From assembly GCA_902799665.1 (NCBI GenBank), contig CADCBK010000011.1, positions 20,966 to 71,518 on the forward strand: a stretch of 50,553 bases of DNA. Reading direction: 5' to 3'. This document shows positions 40,729-49,036 of this stretch, piece by piece; the stretch's first letter is position 1; the number at the start of each line of letters is the position of its first letter. Origin of the DNA: an uncultured Spirochaetaceae bacterium. Its GTDB lineage: Bacteria > Spirochaetota > Spirochaetia > Treponematales > Treponemataceae. The notes under the pieces were generated by a model. That model was not told the origin of the DNA, ran no database searches, and was given only the letters and a program-made list of their open reading frames with translations. The translations under genes and the position numbers were made by a program.

Positions 40729-41975
40729 GCTATATCTCCATCATTCTTAATATACTTGATTCCACATTCAATCATTTCAAAAACTGTCGAAACATAAAAG
40801 TCCAGCCACTCAGGCGGAAAGTTGTATTTCGTTCCCATAAGCATAAAGCCCACGGTCAGTCCCGAAACCCATTTTACAAACAACACTGAATTGTTGTTCA
40901 CCGGAAAGTCAAAATCCTTTGGAGCGATTCCCTCAAGCGAAATTGACTTAAAAAGCTCGGCGGCCTTTTTTTCAAATGTCTTTGCGTCTTCCGGAGCCAA
41001 CACCGCCTCTTGGAAAATAAAATACCCGTGAAGCATAATCACTTGCGGACGCAAGGCAAAGTAATTGGCCTGCGTTCTCATCATTATGTAAATCGCCTCG
41101 TCGGTATTTTTGGCGGCCGCTGACTTTTCCTTCAATATCGCGCAAACTCTTTCGGTCTCCTGAAAAAGCATATTCATAAGATAGTCGTTTTTGTTTGCAA
41201 AGAAAGAGTAAATGCTGCTCTTTGCCATTCCCAAGGCCGCAGCGATTTTTTCAACAGTTATTTTTGAGGAACGGTTGTCCTGCATCAATTGGACAAAGGC
41301 GTTGAAAAAGCGGTTTGACTTTTCATCGCTTTCAAGCTGAAGCTTGCAATGCTCGTCCAGCTCTTTTTTTCGCTCCGGCAAAATCGGATTTTTTTTCTTT
41401 CCCAAGCCGGAATAAATCAATTCCGAAACTTTTGTCTTGTAGCGCTCGATGTCGTTGATTTTCACAACGTCTTTCATCGAACAAAAGGCCAAAATCAAAA
41501 AGTGCAAAAGCGTTTGCTGAAAAAAGCTTGGAACCATGTTTTGCGCGACATAGTTTTTCTTGTCCTTAAAAACGTCTTCGTTTATGACATTGATTCCGTT
41601 GTCCAGCAAAACCATGTTGACGCCTTCCGTCAAAAGCTCGTCGCTCATGGATTCTTGCAAAAAATAGGACAAATAGTTGGGATAGTCTTGGCAAAAGTCA
41701 AAAACGCAGCGGACCGCCCTTTCCACGCCTTTAAGGTTATAGGGCTTTCTGGAATCGTCCAGCTGGGAAATCATCAGCGCGAACGCCTCAAAGAACTTTT
41801 CGCGCATTTTTTCCATCAATTCCTCTTTGTTTTTGTAATGCCTGAAAATCGCGGTCTTAGAAATCCCCGCCTTGGCCGCTATTTCGCCCAAGGAAATTCC
41901 AGACATGCGGGGCTTTTCGTAAAGCCCAAAGGCGCATTCGAGAATCTTTTCTTTTGTGTTGATTTGCCTAGGCAT
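40725..41975 (-). CDS. Double TetR-domain regulator of the efflux operon
   Basis: At 416 residues this is twice the length of a TetR repressor. The first HTH is at residues 10-55 (ILECAFGLYEKPRMSGISLG, EIAAKAGISKTAIFRHYKNKEEL). The second is at about 228-285 (SSKITVEKIAAALGMAKSSI, YSFFANKNDYLMNMLF). Each is followed by a helical ligand-binding region, so the protein is a tandem fusion of two TetR units on one chain. It probably represses its own operon at the paired operators at 41994-42035. A TTGACA-TAGATT promoter lies just upstream, and AAAGGA precedes the ATG. Being first gene of the operon, it is likely induced by a pump substrate. Confidence 0.88.
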   Translation of the reverse strand: MPRQINTKEKILECAFGLYEKPRMSGISLGEIAAKAGISKTAIFRHYKNKEELMEKMREKFFEAFALMISQLDDSRKPYNLKGVERAVRCVFDFCQDYPNYLSYFLQESMSDELLTEGVNMVLLDNGINVINEDVFKDKKNYVAQNMVPSFFQQTLLHFLILAFCSMKDVVKINDIERYKTKVSELIYSGLGKKKNPILPERKKELDEHCKLQLESDEKSNRFFNAFVQLMQDNRSSKITVEKIAAALGMAKSSIYSFFANKNDYLMNMLFQETERVCAILKEKSAAAKNTDEAIYIMMRTQANYFALRPQVIMLHGYFIFQEAVLAPEDAKTFEKKAAELFKSISLEGIAPKDFDFPVNNNSVLFVKWVSGLTVGFMLMGTKYNFPPEWLDFYVSTVFEMIECGIKYIKNDGDIA

Positions 41976-41993
41976 TCGCGGTCCTTTCCAAAA

Positions 41994-42065
41994 ACATTAC
42001 CGAACATTCGGTAATGTTAACGAATGTTCGGTAATCAATCTAGCGCGCGCCATCTTTTTTGTCAA
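41994..42065 (-). promoter_or_regulatory. Promoter and double operator of the RND operon
   Basis: On the minus strand TTGACA (42065-42060) and TAGATT (42042-42037) are 17 bp apart. Two inverted repeats follow the -10 box. Site 1 (41994-42017) is perfect, with arms ACATTACCGAA and TTCGGTAATGT around a CA centre. Site 2 (42017-42034) has arms TTAACGAA and TTCGGTAA with one mismatch around TG. Two adjacent sites would suit a regulator with two DNA-binding heads per chain. Confidence 0.85.
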
Positions 42066-42500
42066 GCGAATTTCCGCGCATTTTATATGACAAGCAAAGC
42101 CCGCGAATTTGTCACCACGCCGGCCCAGGGCAAACGCATTAGAAATACAATAACAAAAAATGCTCCCAGTTGCGGCTGCGTCAGATTGGCGCCGCTTGAT
42201 AACTGCGCTACACACGCATTGCGCCTTGAAACTATCTACGTTTGCCGCTGACGCGGCATGCGCAATGCGAGTGTCGCCACCAGCCGCCCCGCGCCTTCGC
42301 GCATTTTTTTACTGCTTCCATAGCGTTTGACCAGGGCAAACGGTCGTGAAAAGAGCCAAAACGCGGAAGTGAAAAAGTCCGCCCGCCCACTTTGAGGCTG
42401 CCAATGCAGACTCAACCGTGGGTTAGGGCGAGGCTTTTGAACTGGGAGCGTTTTGATTTTTTCATAATATGTTTGCCCTGTTGACGACCGCTATTTTGCC
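42066..42500 (+). other. Intergenic region with nested inverted repeats, no intact gene
   Basis: CAGGGCAAAC occurs at 42126 and 42332, and inverted at 42471. A nested hairpin at about 42173-42287 has GCGGCTG/CAGCCGC outside, ACACACGCATTGCGC with GCGCAATGCGAGTGT (14 of 15) in the middle, and TGCCGC-TGAC-GCGGCA inside. A long bulged stem at 42380-42430 includes CGCCC/GGGCG, CCAC/GTGG, TTGAG/CTCAA and CTGC/GCAG around CAAT. A GCGC-CTTC-GCGC hairpin with a T run ends near 42309. On the minus strand a frame of 77 codons (42465-42232) is open except for one TGA at 42414. It may hold one or more untranslated RNAs or decayed repeats. Confidence 0.5.
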
Positions 42501-42529
42501 TTGAAAATCAGCCAAAAGCGCGCTAGAAT
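42501..42529 (+). promoter_or_regulatory. Promoter of glgX (leaderless type)
   Basis: TTGAAA (42501-42506) and TAGAAT (42524-42529) are exactly 17 bp apart, and the ATG at 42538 begins 8 nt after the -10 box. No Shine-Dalgarno lies between. Confidence 0.75.
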
Positions 42530-42537
42530 AGAGCGCT

Positions 42538-44667
42538 ATGAAGACTTTGACCATGCTTCCGGGAAGGCCGATGGGATACGGCGCGATTGTGACGCCGCAG
42601 GGAGTGAATTTTTCAATTTTTTCCAAGGACGCGACAAAGGTGTCCTTGTGCTTTTTTCACAGCCCCACAGCCCCCGAACCATACACCACCCTTGATTTGG
42701 ATTCAGAGACAAACAGAACCGGACACGTTTGGCACGCGCTGATTCCAGAGGCGGCCGCCGGCGACCTTTACTTATATAGAATAGACGGCCCCTACGAGCC
42801 GGAACGGGGACTTCGCTTTGACTACAGCCGCTATTTGCTTGACCCCTACGCCAAGTGCTACAGCGAGGGTTCCGTTTACAGGGCCTACGCCGAATCCTCG
42901 ACTCGCGGCTTGGACACAATGTACATAAAGGGCCGGGCCCCGATGAAGGCGCACCTTTTCCCAAAATGCGTCGTGATCGACGACTCGGAATTTGACTGGG
43001 AAGGCGACAAGCCCATAAACCGCCCCTTGGAGCAAAGCGTCATTTACGAAGTCCACCTTAAGGGCTTTACCGCCAACAAAAACTCAGGCGTCCAGCACCC
43101 CGGAAGCTACAAGGGCTTTGCCGAAAAAATCGATTATTTAAAAGACTTGGGCGTCACCGCGGTGGAACTGCTTCCAATCCAAGAATTTGACGAAAACGAA
43201 AACGGAAACATAAACCCGCGAAGCGGAGACCGCCTTACAAACTACTGGGGCTACAGCACAATAGGCTTTTTCGCGCCCAAAAACACTTACGCCTCGGACA
43301 GAAGTCCCGGCGGCCCCGTCCGGGAATTCAAGCAATTGGTGAAGGAGCTGCACAAGGCCGGAGTCGAAGTGATTTTGGACGTTGTCTACAACCACACAAG
43401 CGAAGGAAACGAGCGCGGCTACACCTTTGAATTCAAGGGCATTCAAAACGACCAGTACTACATTTTGCCACCGGACAAGCAGTACTACATGAACTATTCG
43501 GGCTGCGGAAACACCTTCAACTGCAACCAGCCCAACACGATGAATTTTATCGTGGACAGCCTGCGCTACTGGGTTCAGGAAATGCACGTCGACGGATTCC
43601 GCTTTGACCTGGCCTCAATCTTGTGCCGAGACCAGTGGGGCCAAGTGGCGGGCTTTCCGCCGCTGACCAACATGATCGCCGTCGATCCTATTTTGGCCAA
43701 CACAAAAATCATCGCCGAACCCTGGGACGCGGGCGGCGGCTACCAAGTGGGATACTTTCCGGGAGGCCGCTGGTCCGAATGGAACGACCGCTTTAGGGAC
43801 GACATACGCCGCTTTGTCCGCGGAGACGAGTTCACTTCCACGGCGGCGGCCACTAGAATCACCGGTTCAAGCGACTTGTACTTTCACAACGGAAAAAGCC
43901 CCGCCGCCTCTATCAATTACGTTTCTTGCCACGACGGCTTTACGATGAACGATGTCGTAAGCTACAACGGAAAGCACAACGACGAAAACGGCGAGCAAAA
44001 CCGCGACGGAAGCGACAACAACAATTCCTACAACCACGGCTTTGAGGGCGAATGCACCAACGCCAAAATCGAGGCCTTGCGCAAGCGGCAGATAAAGAAT
44101 TTCATCGCGCTATTGATGCTTTCGCAGGGAGTTCCGATGCTTTTGGGCGGAGACGAGTTCCGCCGAAGCCAGAACGGAAACAACAACGCCTACTGCCAGG
44201 ACAACGAAACCTCTTGGTTTGACTGGTCGTTCCAGCAAAAGAACAAGGAAATACTGGACTTTACGTGCCGAATGATAGAATTGCGAAAAGCGCATCCAAC
44301 GTTCAGCAGAAAGGACTTTTTTGGCGAAAGCGCGGAGGAAAAAAAGCGCGGCGTGGACGTGGTTTGGTACGACTTTGACGGCCGCATGCCCGATTGGTCC
44401 AAGCTGAACCGCTTTTTGGCCTGCGTGATTTACGGACGCGAATTTGACAAGGACTTTTACCTTGCGGCCAACACCGACACCCACGACATGAACTTGATTC
44501 TTCCCACGCCGGAAGACGGAAAAGTCTGGGCCCGCGTCGTGGACACCTCCTTCCCAGCCGGAGAGGAAGTCGCGGCCGCCGGGGCGGAGGAAGTCTTGCA
44601 AGTCCAAAACCGCTACGTGATTCCGGCCAACTCTTTTGTGGCCTTGACGGCGGTTCCTAGAAAATAG
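42538..44667 (+). CDS. glgX: Glycogen debranching enzyme (GlgX/isoamylase type)
   Basis: This 709-residue GH13 enzyme cuts alpha-1,6 branches of glycogen. The N-terminal beta domain (PMGYGAIVTPQGVNFSIFSK) precedes the catalytic barrel. The barrel has VILDVVYNHTSEG, the nucleophile Asp in HVDGFRFDLASIL, the acid Glu in KIIAEPWDAGG, and the third Asp in YVSCHDGFTMND. The motif NYWGYSTIGFFAPKNTYAS is typical of GlgX/TreX. The C-terminal domain ends FVALTAVPR. Length is normal. It is followed 94 bp later by glycogen phosphorylase, which acts on the debranched chains. The ATG has no ribosome-binding site but lies 8 nt after a -10 box, so the mRNA is predicted to be leaderless. Confidence 0.93.
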   Translation: MKTLTMLPGRPMGYGAIVTPQGVNFSIFSKDATKVSLCFFHSPTAPEPYTTLDLDSETNRTGHVWHALIPEAAAGDLYLYRIDGPYEPERGLRFDYSRYLLDPYAKCYSEGSVYRAYAESSTRGLDTMYIKGRAPMKAHLFPKCVVIDDSEFDWEGDKPINRPLEQSVIYEVHLKGFTANKNSGVQHPGSYKGFAEKIDYLKDLGVTAVELLPIQEFDENENGNINPRSGDRLTNYWGYSTIGFFAPKNTYASDRSPGGPVREFKQLVKELHKAGVEVILDVVYNHTSEGNERGYTFEFKGIQNDQYYILPPDKQYYMNYSGCGNTFNCNQPNTMNFIVDSLRYWVQEMHVDGFRFDLASILCRDQWGQVAGFPPLTNMIAVDPILANTKIIAEPWDAGGGYQVGYFPGGRWSEWNDRFRDDIRRFVRGDEFTSTAAATRITGSSDLYFHNGKSPAASINYVSCHDGFTMNDVVSYNGKHNDENGEQNRDGSDNNNSYNHGFEGECTNAKIEALRKRQIKNFIALLMLSQGVPMLLGGDEFRRSQNGNNNAYCQDNETSWFDWSFQQKNKEILDFTCRMIELRKAHPTFSRKDFFGESAEEKKRGVDVVWYDFDGRMPDWSKLNRFLACVIYGREFDKDFYLAANTDTHDMNLILPTPEDGKVWARVVDTSFPAGEEVAAAGAEEVLQVQNRYVIPANSFVALTAVPRK

Positions 44668-44694
44668 GGCGCGGCTTTTGACGGCGCTTTTTGC

Positions 44695-44722
44695 TTGAAA
44701 TTTATGTGATTTGTGGTAAAAT
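44695..44722 (+). promoter_or_regulatory. Possible promoter of glgP
   Basis: TTGAAA (44695-44700) and TAAAAT (44717-44722) are 16 bp apart; a TATAAT directly after has no matching -35. The leader carries a strong GGAGGAAG before the ATG at 44762. Confidence 0.45.
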
Positions 44723-44761
44723 TATAATAATATTTGCCTAATTTTAATTCCGGAGGAAGAA

Positions 44762-47212
44762 ATGGAGTTTGATTCAGAGAAATTTAAGAGCGCCTTGGAG
44801 GGCCGCCTTAAGAGACAATACGGCAAGGACATTTCCCACGCCAACATCCACGACTTGTACGACGCGGTAGCCGCATCGACCCGAGAGTTCATCTTGGAAA
44901 ACTGGATGGCGACCCGCGCCGAATACGAAAAAAAGCCCGTCCGCCAAGTTTACTATTTGTCGGCGGAATTCTTGATGGGCCGCGCGCTTTCAAACAACCT
45001 TATCAACATGCAAATCAAGGACGCGGTAAAAGACGTCCTTAAGAACATGAACATCGACTACAACTTGGTGGAGGACCAGGAGCCCGACGCCGGTTTGGGA
45101 AACGGAGGCCTTGGACGCTTGGCCGCCTGCTTCCTTGACTCTTTGGCCACTTTGGACTATCCGGGACACGGATACGGAATCCGCTACGAATACGGAATGT
45201 TCGAGCAGCACATCGAAGACGGCTACCAAGTTGAGTATCCCGACAACTGGCTGCGCCACCGCGATCCTTGGGAAACCAAGCGCAGCGACTTGGCCGTCAC
45301 CGTCCGCTTTGGCGGAAACATCGCCTACGGAAAGACTCCCGACGGACAAAACCGCTATTATATAGAAAACGCCGAGGAAGTCACCGCGACTCCCTACGAC
45401 ATGCCTATCGTAGGCTTTGGAACCAACACTGTAAACACGCTGCGCCTGTGGGAAGCCACCAGCCCCAACGGCTTTGACTTGCAGCTTTTCAACAACATGG
45501 ACTACAACCGCGCCGTAGAGCGCCAAAACTCGGCCGAGAACATCAGCCGCGTCCTTTACCCCAACGACAACGGCCCCAGCGGAAAAGCGCTCCGCCTAAA
45601 GCAGCAGTACTTCTTCTCAAGCGCGAGCTTGCAGGACTTGGTCCACCACTTTGTGGCCAACTACGGAACGAACTTCCGCAAGTTCCCCGAGCTTCACGTA
45701 ATCCAGTTGAACGACACACACCCGGTTGTCGCGATTCCGGAACTCATGCGCATTTTGATCGACGAGTACGGAGTGAGCTGGGACGAAGCCTGGGACATCG
45801 TCACAAAAACATTCGCTTACACGAACCACACGATTCTCGCCGAGGCCTTGGAAAAGTGGCCGATTGAAATCTTCCAGGGACTTTTGCCCCGCATCTACCA
45901 GATTGTCGAAGAAATCAACCGCCGCTTTGTCGACGACCTCCGCAAAAAGTATCCCGACGACTACGACCGCCAAAACCGCATGTCAATCATCGGAAACGGA
46001 AAGGTCAAGATGGCTTGGCTCGCGATTCACGCCTGCTTTAGCGTAAACGGCGTGGCCGAGCTTCACACCGAGCTTCTTAAGACGCAGGAACTCAAGGACT
46101 GGGCGGAGCTTTATCCGGCCAAGTTCAACAACAAGACAAACGGAATCACCCAGCGCCGCTGGCTTTTGAACGCCAACCCCACGCTTGCCGAATTCATCAC
46201 AAAGAGAATCGGCCACGGCTGGGAAAAGGATTTGACAAAGCTCAAGGGCTTGGAAAAATTCGCCGACGACGAGGAAAGCTTGAACGAGCTTATCAAAATC
46301 AAGCATGAGAACAAGCAGATTTTGGCCGACTTCCTCAAGCACACGCAGAACGACTTCCTTGACCCGGACAGCATTTTTGACGTCCAGGTTAAGCGCTTGC
46401 ACGAATACAAACGCCAGCTTTTGAACGTCCTGCACATCATGTACCTTTACAACCGCTTGCTTGACGACCCCAACTACAATCCGCCGGCCCGCACCTTTAT
46501 CTTTGGCGCCAAGGCCGCCTCTGGCTACCGCCGCGCCAAGAGCATCATCAAGCTTATCAACACTGTGGCCGACCGCGTCAACAACGACAGGCGCGTCCGC
46601 GGAAAGCTCCGCGTTGTCTTTATCGAAAACTACTGCGTAAGCATCGCCGAAAAGATTTTCCCGGCCGCCGACGTTAGCGAGCAGATTTCCACCGCGGGCT
46701 TTGAGGCTTCGGGCACCAGCAACATGAAGTTCATGGTCAACGGCGCCCTTACCCTGGGAACGCTTGACGGCGCCAACATCGAAATCGTGCGCGAGGCCGG
46801 CGAGGAAAACGCCTTTGTCTTTGGCCTTAAGAGCGACGAAATAATCAAGATGGAAGCCGAGCACAGCTACAACCCGCAGGAATGTTTGGCCCGCAACCCG
46901 GCCTTGAACAAGGTTGTCGAGCAGTTGGTTGACGGAACCTACGACCAGTCGCGCCAAATCTTCAAGGAATTGCACGACTCTTTGGTTTACGGCGTCGAAG
47001 GCCAGCGCCCCGACGTTTACTACGTTCTCGCCGACTTTGGCGCTTACTGCCAGGCCCACGAAAAAGTCGTGGCCGCCTACGCCGACCAAAAGGCTTGGGC
47101 AAAGAAGGCCCTCATCAACATCGCCAATTCCGGAAAGTTCTCTAGCGACCGCACGATCGAAGACTACGTCCGCGACATTTGGAAGGTTGAGAAGGTTGAA
47201 GTGAAGCGCTAA
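44762..47212 (+). CDS. glgP: Glycogen phosphorylase
   Basis: The 816-residue enzyme releases glucose-1-phosphate from glycogen ends using phosphate and pyridoxal phosphate. Family motifs are YYLSAEFLMGRALSNNLI, DAGLGNGGLGRLAACFLDS (substrate loop), TNHTILAEALEKWP, RLHEYKRQLLNVLHI, and the cofactor Lys segment EASGTSNMKFMVNGALTLGT with TLDGANIEI. Length matches bacterial phosphorylases. No phosphorylation or AMP-site extension as in muscle enzyme is evident. With glgX it forms the glycogen-breakdown pair; the synthesis genes are not in this window. GGAGGAAG precedes the start, and a strong terminator follows the stop. Codon use is biased to C-ending codons, more than in most neighbours, which suggests high expression. 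Confidence 0.96.
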   Translation: MEFDSEKFKSALEGRLKRQYGKDISHANIHDLYDAVAASTREFILENWMATRAEYEKKPVRQVYYLSAEFLMGRALSNNLINMQIKDAVKDVLKNMNIDYNLVEDQEPDAGLGNGGLGRLAACFLDSLATLDYPGHGYGIRYEYGMFEQHIEDGYQVEYPDNWLRHRDPWETKRSDLAVTVRFGGNIAYGKTPDGQNRYYIENAEEVTATPYDMPIVGFGTNTVNTLRLWEATSPNGFDLQLFNNMDYNRAVERQNSAENISRVLYPNDNGPSGKALRLKQQYFFSSASLQDLVHHFVANYGTNFRKFPELHVIQLNDTHPVVAIPELMRILIDEYGVSWDEAWDIVTKTFAYTNHTILAEALEKWPIEIFQGLLPRIYQIVEEINRRFVDDLRKKYPDDYDRQNRMSIIGNGKVKMAWLAIHACFSVNGVAELHTELLKTQELKDWAELYPAKFNNKTNGITQRRWLLNANPTLAEFITKRIGHGWEKDLTKLKGLEKFADDEESLNELIKIKHENKQILADFLKHTQNDFLDPDSIFDVQVKRLHEYKRQLLNVLHIMYLYNRLLDDPNYNPPARTFIFGAKAASGYRRAKSIIKLINTVADRVNNDRRVRGKLRVVFIENYCVSIAEKIFPAADVSEQISTAGFEASGTSNMKFMVNGALTLGTLDGANIEIVREAGEENAFVFGLKSDEIIKMEAEHSYNPQECLARNPALNKVVEQLVDGTYDQSRQIFKELHDSLVYGVEGQRPDVYYVLADFGAYCQAHEKVVAAYADQKAWAKKALINIANSGKFSSDRTIEDYVRDIWKVEKVEVKR

Positions 47213-47233
47213 AGCGCAAGGCTTTGAAAGACC

Positions 47234-47263
47234 AAAAAGGCGGCCCCGAGGCCGCCTTTTTTT
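47234..47263 (+). terminator. Intrinsic terminator of glgP
   Basis: AAAAAGGCGGCC and GGCCGCCTTTTT form a 12-bp stem with a 4-nt loop, followed by T residues. Confidence 0.92.
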
Positions 47264-47287
47264 CGCCCACATTTTAACGCCATTCTA

Positions 47288-47316
47288 TTGACAAAAACAT
47301 CCAATTGCGCTATCTT
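47288..47316 (+). promoter_or_regulatory. Promoter of the initiator tRNA gene
   Basis: TTGACA (47288-47293) and TATCTT (47311-47316) are 17 bp apart; transcription would start about 7 nt before the mature tRNA. Confidence 0.7.
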
Positions 47317-47330
47317 TAGCGGACTTGCGA

Positions 47331-47403
47331 CGCAGGGTGGAGCAGTTGGAAGCTCGTCGGGCTCATAACCCGAAGGCCGGGGGTTCAAGTCCCTCCCCTG
47401 CTA
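47331..47403 (+). tRNA. Initiator tRNA-fMet (anticodon CAT)
   Basis: The 73-nt sequence folds as a cloverleaf with T8, A14, G18-G19 and TTC at 54-56 in their standard places. The anticodon is CAT. Three features mark it as the initiator: three G-C pairs next to the anticodon loop (GGG/CCC), an A11-T24 pair in the D stem, and no Watson-Crick pair at 1-72. Here the mismatch is C1-T72, whereas C1-A72 is usual in Escherichia coli. The CCA end is not encoded. Confidence 0.93.
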
Positions 47404-47404
47404 T

Positions 47405-47439
47405 AAAAGACGTTCTCGGTTTTGAGAGCGTCTTTTTTT
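47405..47439 (+). terminator. Intrinsic terminator of the tRNA gene
   Basis: AAAAGACG-TT-CTC pairs with GAGAG-CGTCTTTT and is followed by a T run. Confidence 0.88.
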
Positions 47440-47440
47440 A

Positions 47441-47460
47441 TGTCCAACACTTTTTGGACA
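47441..47460 (+). repeat. Perfect inverted repeat after the tRNA terminator
   Basis: TGTCCAA and TTGGACA are separated by six bases. About 35 bp later ATTAAAG and CTTTAAT form another small repeat. Function unknown; either could be a binding site for a regulator of the following operon. Confidence 0.45.
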
Positions 47461-47522
47461 TACGATTAGGACTTGATCCGAAGCGACCGCGGATATTAAA
47501 GTAATGCTTTAATGAATTTCCA

Positions 47523-47727
47523 TTGACAAATCAAAATAAAGCGCTATATTAAAAATCAAACGAAAGAGAGTTCGACATTCTTTTGGAAAGGCGGAAGCTT
47601 TCAATTTGTATTAGAGCCTTTCAAAACGAATTAACCTACATTATTGCAGAGCAGATTGTCTGGGGAGCTAAGGCAATTCCGCCGCAAAGCCTAAAAAGGC
47701 TGACCGTCATAGACAAGGAGTTGAATT
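47523..47727 (+). promoter_or_regulatory. Promoter and long leader of the lipoprotein operon
   Basis: TTGACA (47523-47528) and TATATT (47545-47550) are 16 bp apart. Transcription would begin near 47557, leaving a leader of about 170 nt. It has several small hairpins: CGAA-AGAGAG-TTCG, GAAAG/CTTTC, and AGCC-TAAAAA-GGCT. AAGGAG lies 7 nt before the ATG at 47728. No convincing gene is seen in the leader, and no known riboswitch is recognised. Confidence 0.5.
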
Positions 47728-48435
47728 ATGACTGTTGCGGAATTGCGGGCCAGAGCGCCTTACGTCAATTTCATCAAAACAAAAATGCCGCCAAAACGTT
47801 TGAACATTGCGCGCGTAAAAAGAATCGCCTTTTTGGCGCCGCTTTTTCTTGCCGCGCTTTCGCTATCGTCGTGCGCGTCGCTGGGCCGAATCATAAGGTC
47901 GGACTATTCCGTTCCGATTCAAGAAAGCTACGAGAGCGTCAAGGCAAAGGCCGACAAAATCATGGCGCAAAAGTCTTACATGAAGCGCTTTAGCGCCGTG
48001 GACAAGTTTGACAAAAAGCACGACGTGGTGATTTTGGACTACCAATATTTTACGATTGACGGAGTCCTTTACGCCTACCAATTCAACAACATGATGTATT
48101 ACGGCCCCGCTCTGTCGTTTGGCAAAAGCAACTCGTTCGCGCTGCCGGACAAGGCCGTGGGCTTCCAAGGCTACGCGACTGTCGTGGCAAATCCTTCGTC
48201 AACGGTTTCGTTCATCTTCGCGCGAAAGCTGTTCGGACAAAAGGGATACTCCAGCATGTTTGAGGCTTGCAAAATAAACGGCGTTTCATTCGCGGGCCGT
48301 CCAAGCGACGCGGGCTACTTTGACGACTTTGGAAAATGGCGTGAATACGGCTACCACGATTATTTTGAGAACGTTTTCAAGACGCGCAAGCAAGACGTTC
48401 CTGTGGAAATGTATCAAGCCTTGCAAAAAAGATAG
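47728..48435 (+). CDS. Lipoprotein of unknown function
   Basis: The 235-residue product has a long basic n-region, a hydrophobic helix (AFLAPLFLAALSLSSCAS) and a lipobox ending in Cys, so it should be lipid-anchored after signal peptidase II cleavage. The mature part includes SYMKRFSAVDKFDKKHDVVI and YFTIDGVLYAYQFNNMMYYG, a compact mixed fold that I do not recognise. AAGGAG before the ATG at 47728 supports this start; M20 would give a more normal signal peptide. It is the first gene of a likely operon with the XRE fusion 11 bp downstream and two phosphatases beyond. Confidence 0.72.
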   Translation: MTVAELRARAPYVNFIKTKMPPKRLNIARVKRIAFLAPLFLAALSLSSCASLGRIIRSDYSVPIQESYESVKAKADKIMAQKSYMKRFSAVDKFDKKHDVVILDYQYFTIDGVLYAYQFNNMMYYGPALSFGKSNSFALPDKAVGFQGYATVVANPSSTVSFIFARKLFGQKGYSSMFEACKINGVSFAGRPSDAGYFDDFGKWREYGYHDYFENVFKTRKQDVPVEMYQALQKR

Positions 48436-48446
48436 GAGATGCGAAA

Positions 48447-49022
48447 ATGAAAAGCTACAAATCTTGCCAACATCAAAGAATTTTATTGGAAGACAAAACA
48501 ATCGCCCACGGCGAATACATTGTTGACAGCGTTACAATCAGAATAAAAAACGGCTACCTTGACGATAGTGTGGACGAAGATGGAAACGCCATTCCCGCCG
48601 TGGAAAGCGAAACCGGAAGCCACATCGAGCATTGGCGGAACGGCGTCCTCCACTGCGAGACAGGCCCGGCCATCATAGACCAAATCGACAACTACGAGGA
48701 ATGGTGGCTTAACGGAAAGCAAGTCACAAACGACGTTGAGCCGCTGACGGTTTGCGAGCCAACCGCAAAGTATTCCTCCAGCAAAAGCAAAAAGCCTGTG
48801 ATTGACATGACCGCCACCGGCGCGAGAATAAAAGAGCTAAGGCTTAAGTCAAAGCTTTCTGTCAGCGAAGTGCAGTCCATGCTTGGCTTGACCTCGCCCG
48901 AAGCTATTTACAAATGGGAAAAAGGAAAGTACATGCCGTCAATCGACAACTGCCTGGCGCTCGCCTCAATCTTTGGCGTCCGCGTTGAAGACCTCATCGC
49001 CACTAACGAGATTGAGATTTAA
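48447..49022 (+). CDS. XRE-type regulator fused to an unusual N-terminal domain
   Basis: The 191-residue protein has a C-terminal helix-turn-helix of the XRE/Cro class at about residues 122-187 (TGARIKELRLKSKLSVSEVQ, SMLGLTSPEAIYKWEKGKYM, PSIDNCLALASIFGVRVEDL). The first 110 residues do not bind DNA. The segment HIEHWRNGVLHCETGPAI followed by EEWWLNGKQV resembles the tryptophan/NG repeats of MORN-like or phage tail-associated HREDGPA proteins. XRE domains are normally N-terminal, so this order is unusual. It may sense a surface or envelope signal and control its own operon. GGAG precedes the ATG. Confidence 0.72.
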   Translation: MKSYKSCQHQRILLEDKTIAHGEYIVDSVTIRIKNGYLDDSVDEDGNAIPAVESETGSHIEHWRNGVLHCETGPAIIDQIDNYEEWWLNGKQVTNDVEPLTVCEPTAKYSSSKSKKPVIDMTATGARIKELRLKSKLSVSEVQSMLGLTSPEAIYKWEKGKYMPSIDNCLALASIFGVRVEDLIATNEIEI

Positions 49023-49036
49023 AGCGGAACGGTTGA

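Noticed and set aside
42173..42287. Integron attC site
   Set aside because: The nested palindrome resembles attC folding, but RYYYAAC and GTTRRRY core sites are not at the ends and no integrase gene is present.
42126..42341. CAGGGCAAAC as a cyclic di-GMP-I riboswitch
   Set aside because: The decamer matches part of that consensus, but the following conserved ACGCAAAGCC and receptor hairpin are not found after either copy.
45983..47272. 429-codon open frame antisense to glgP
   Set aside because: It is the complement of a strongly codon-biased gene and has no family features; long antisense frames arise from C-ending codon use.
47583..47993. 136-codon frame overlapping the lipoprotein gene
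   Set aside because: It begins with TTG, has no ribosome-binding site, and runs through the lipoprotein coding sequence in another frame.
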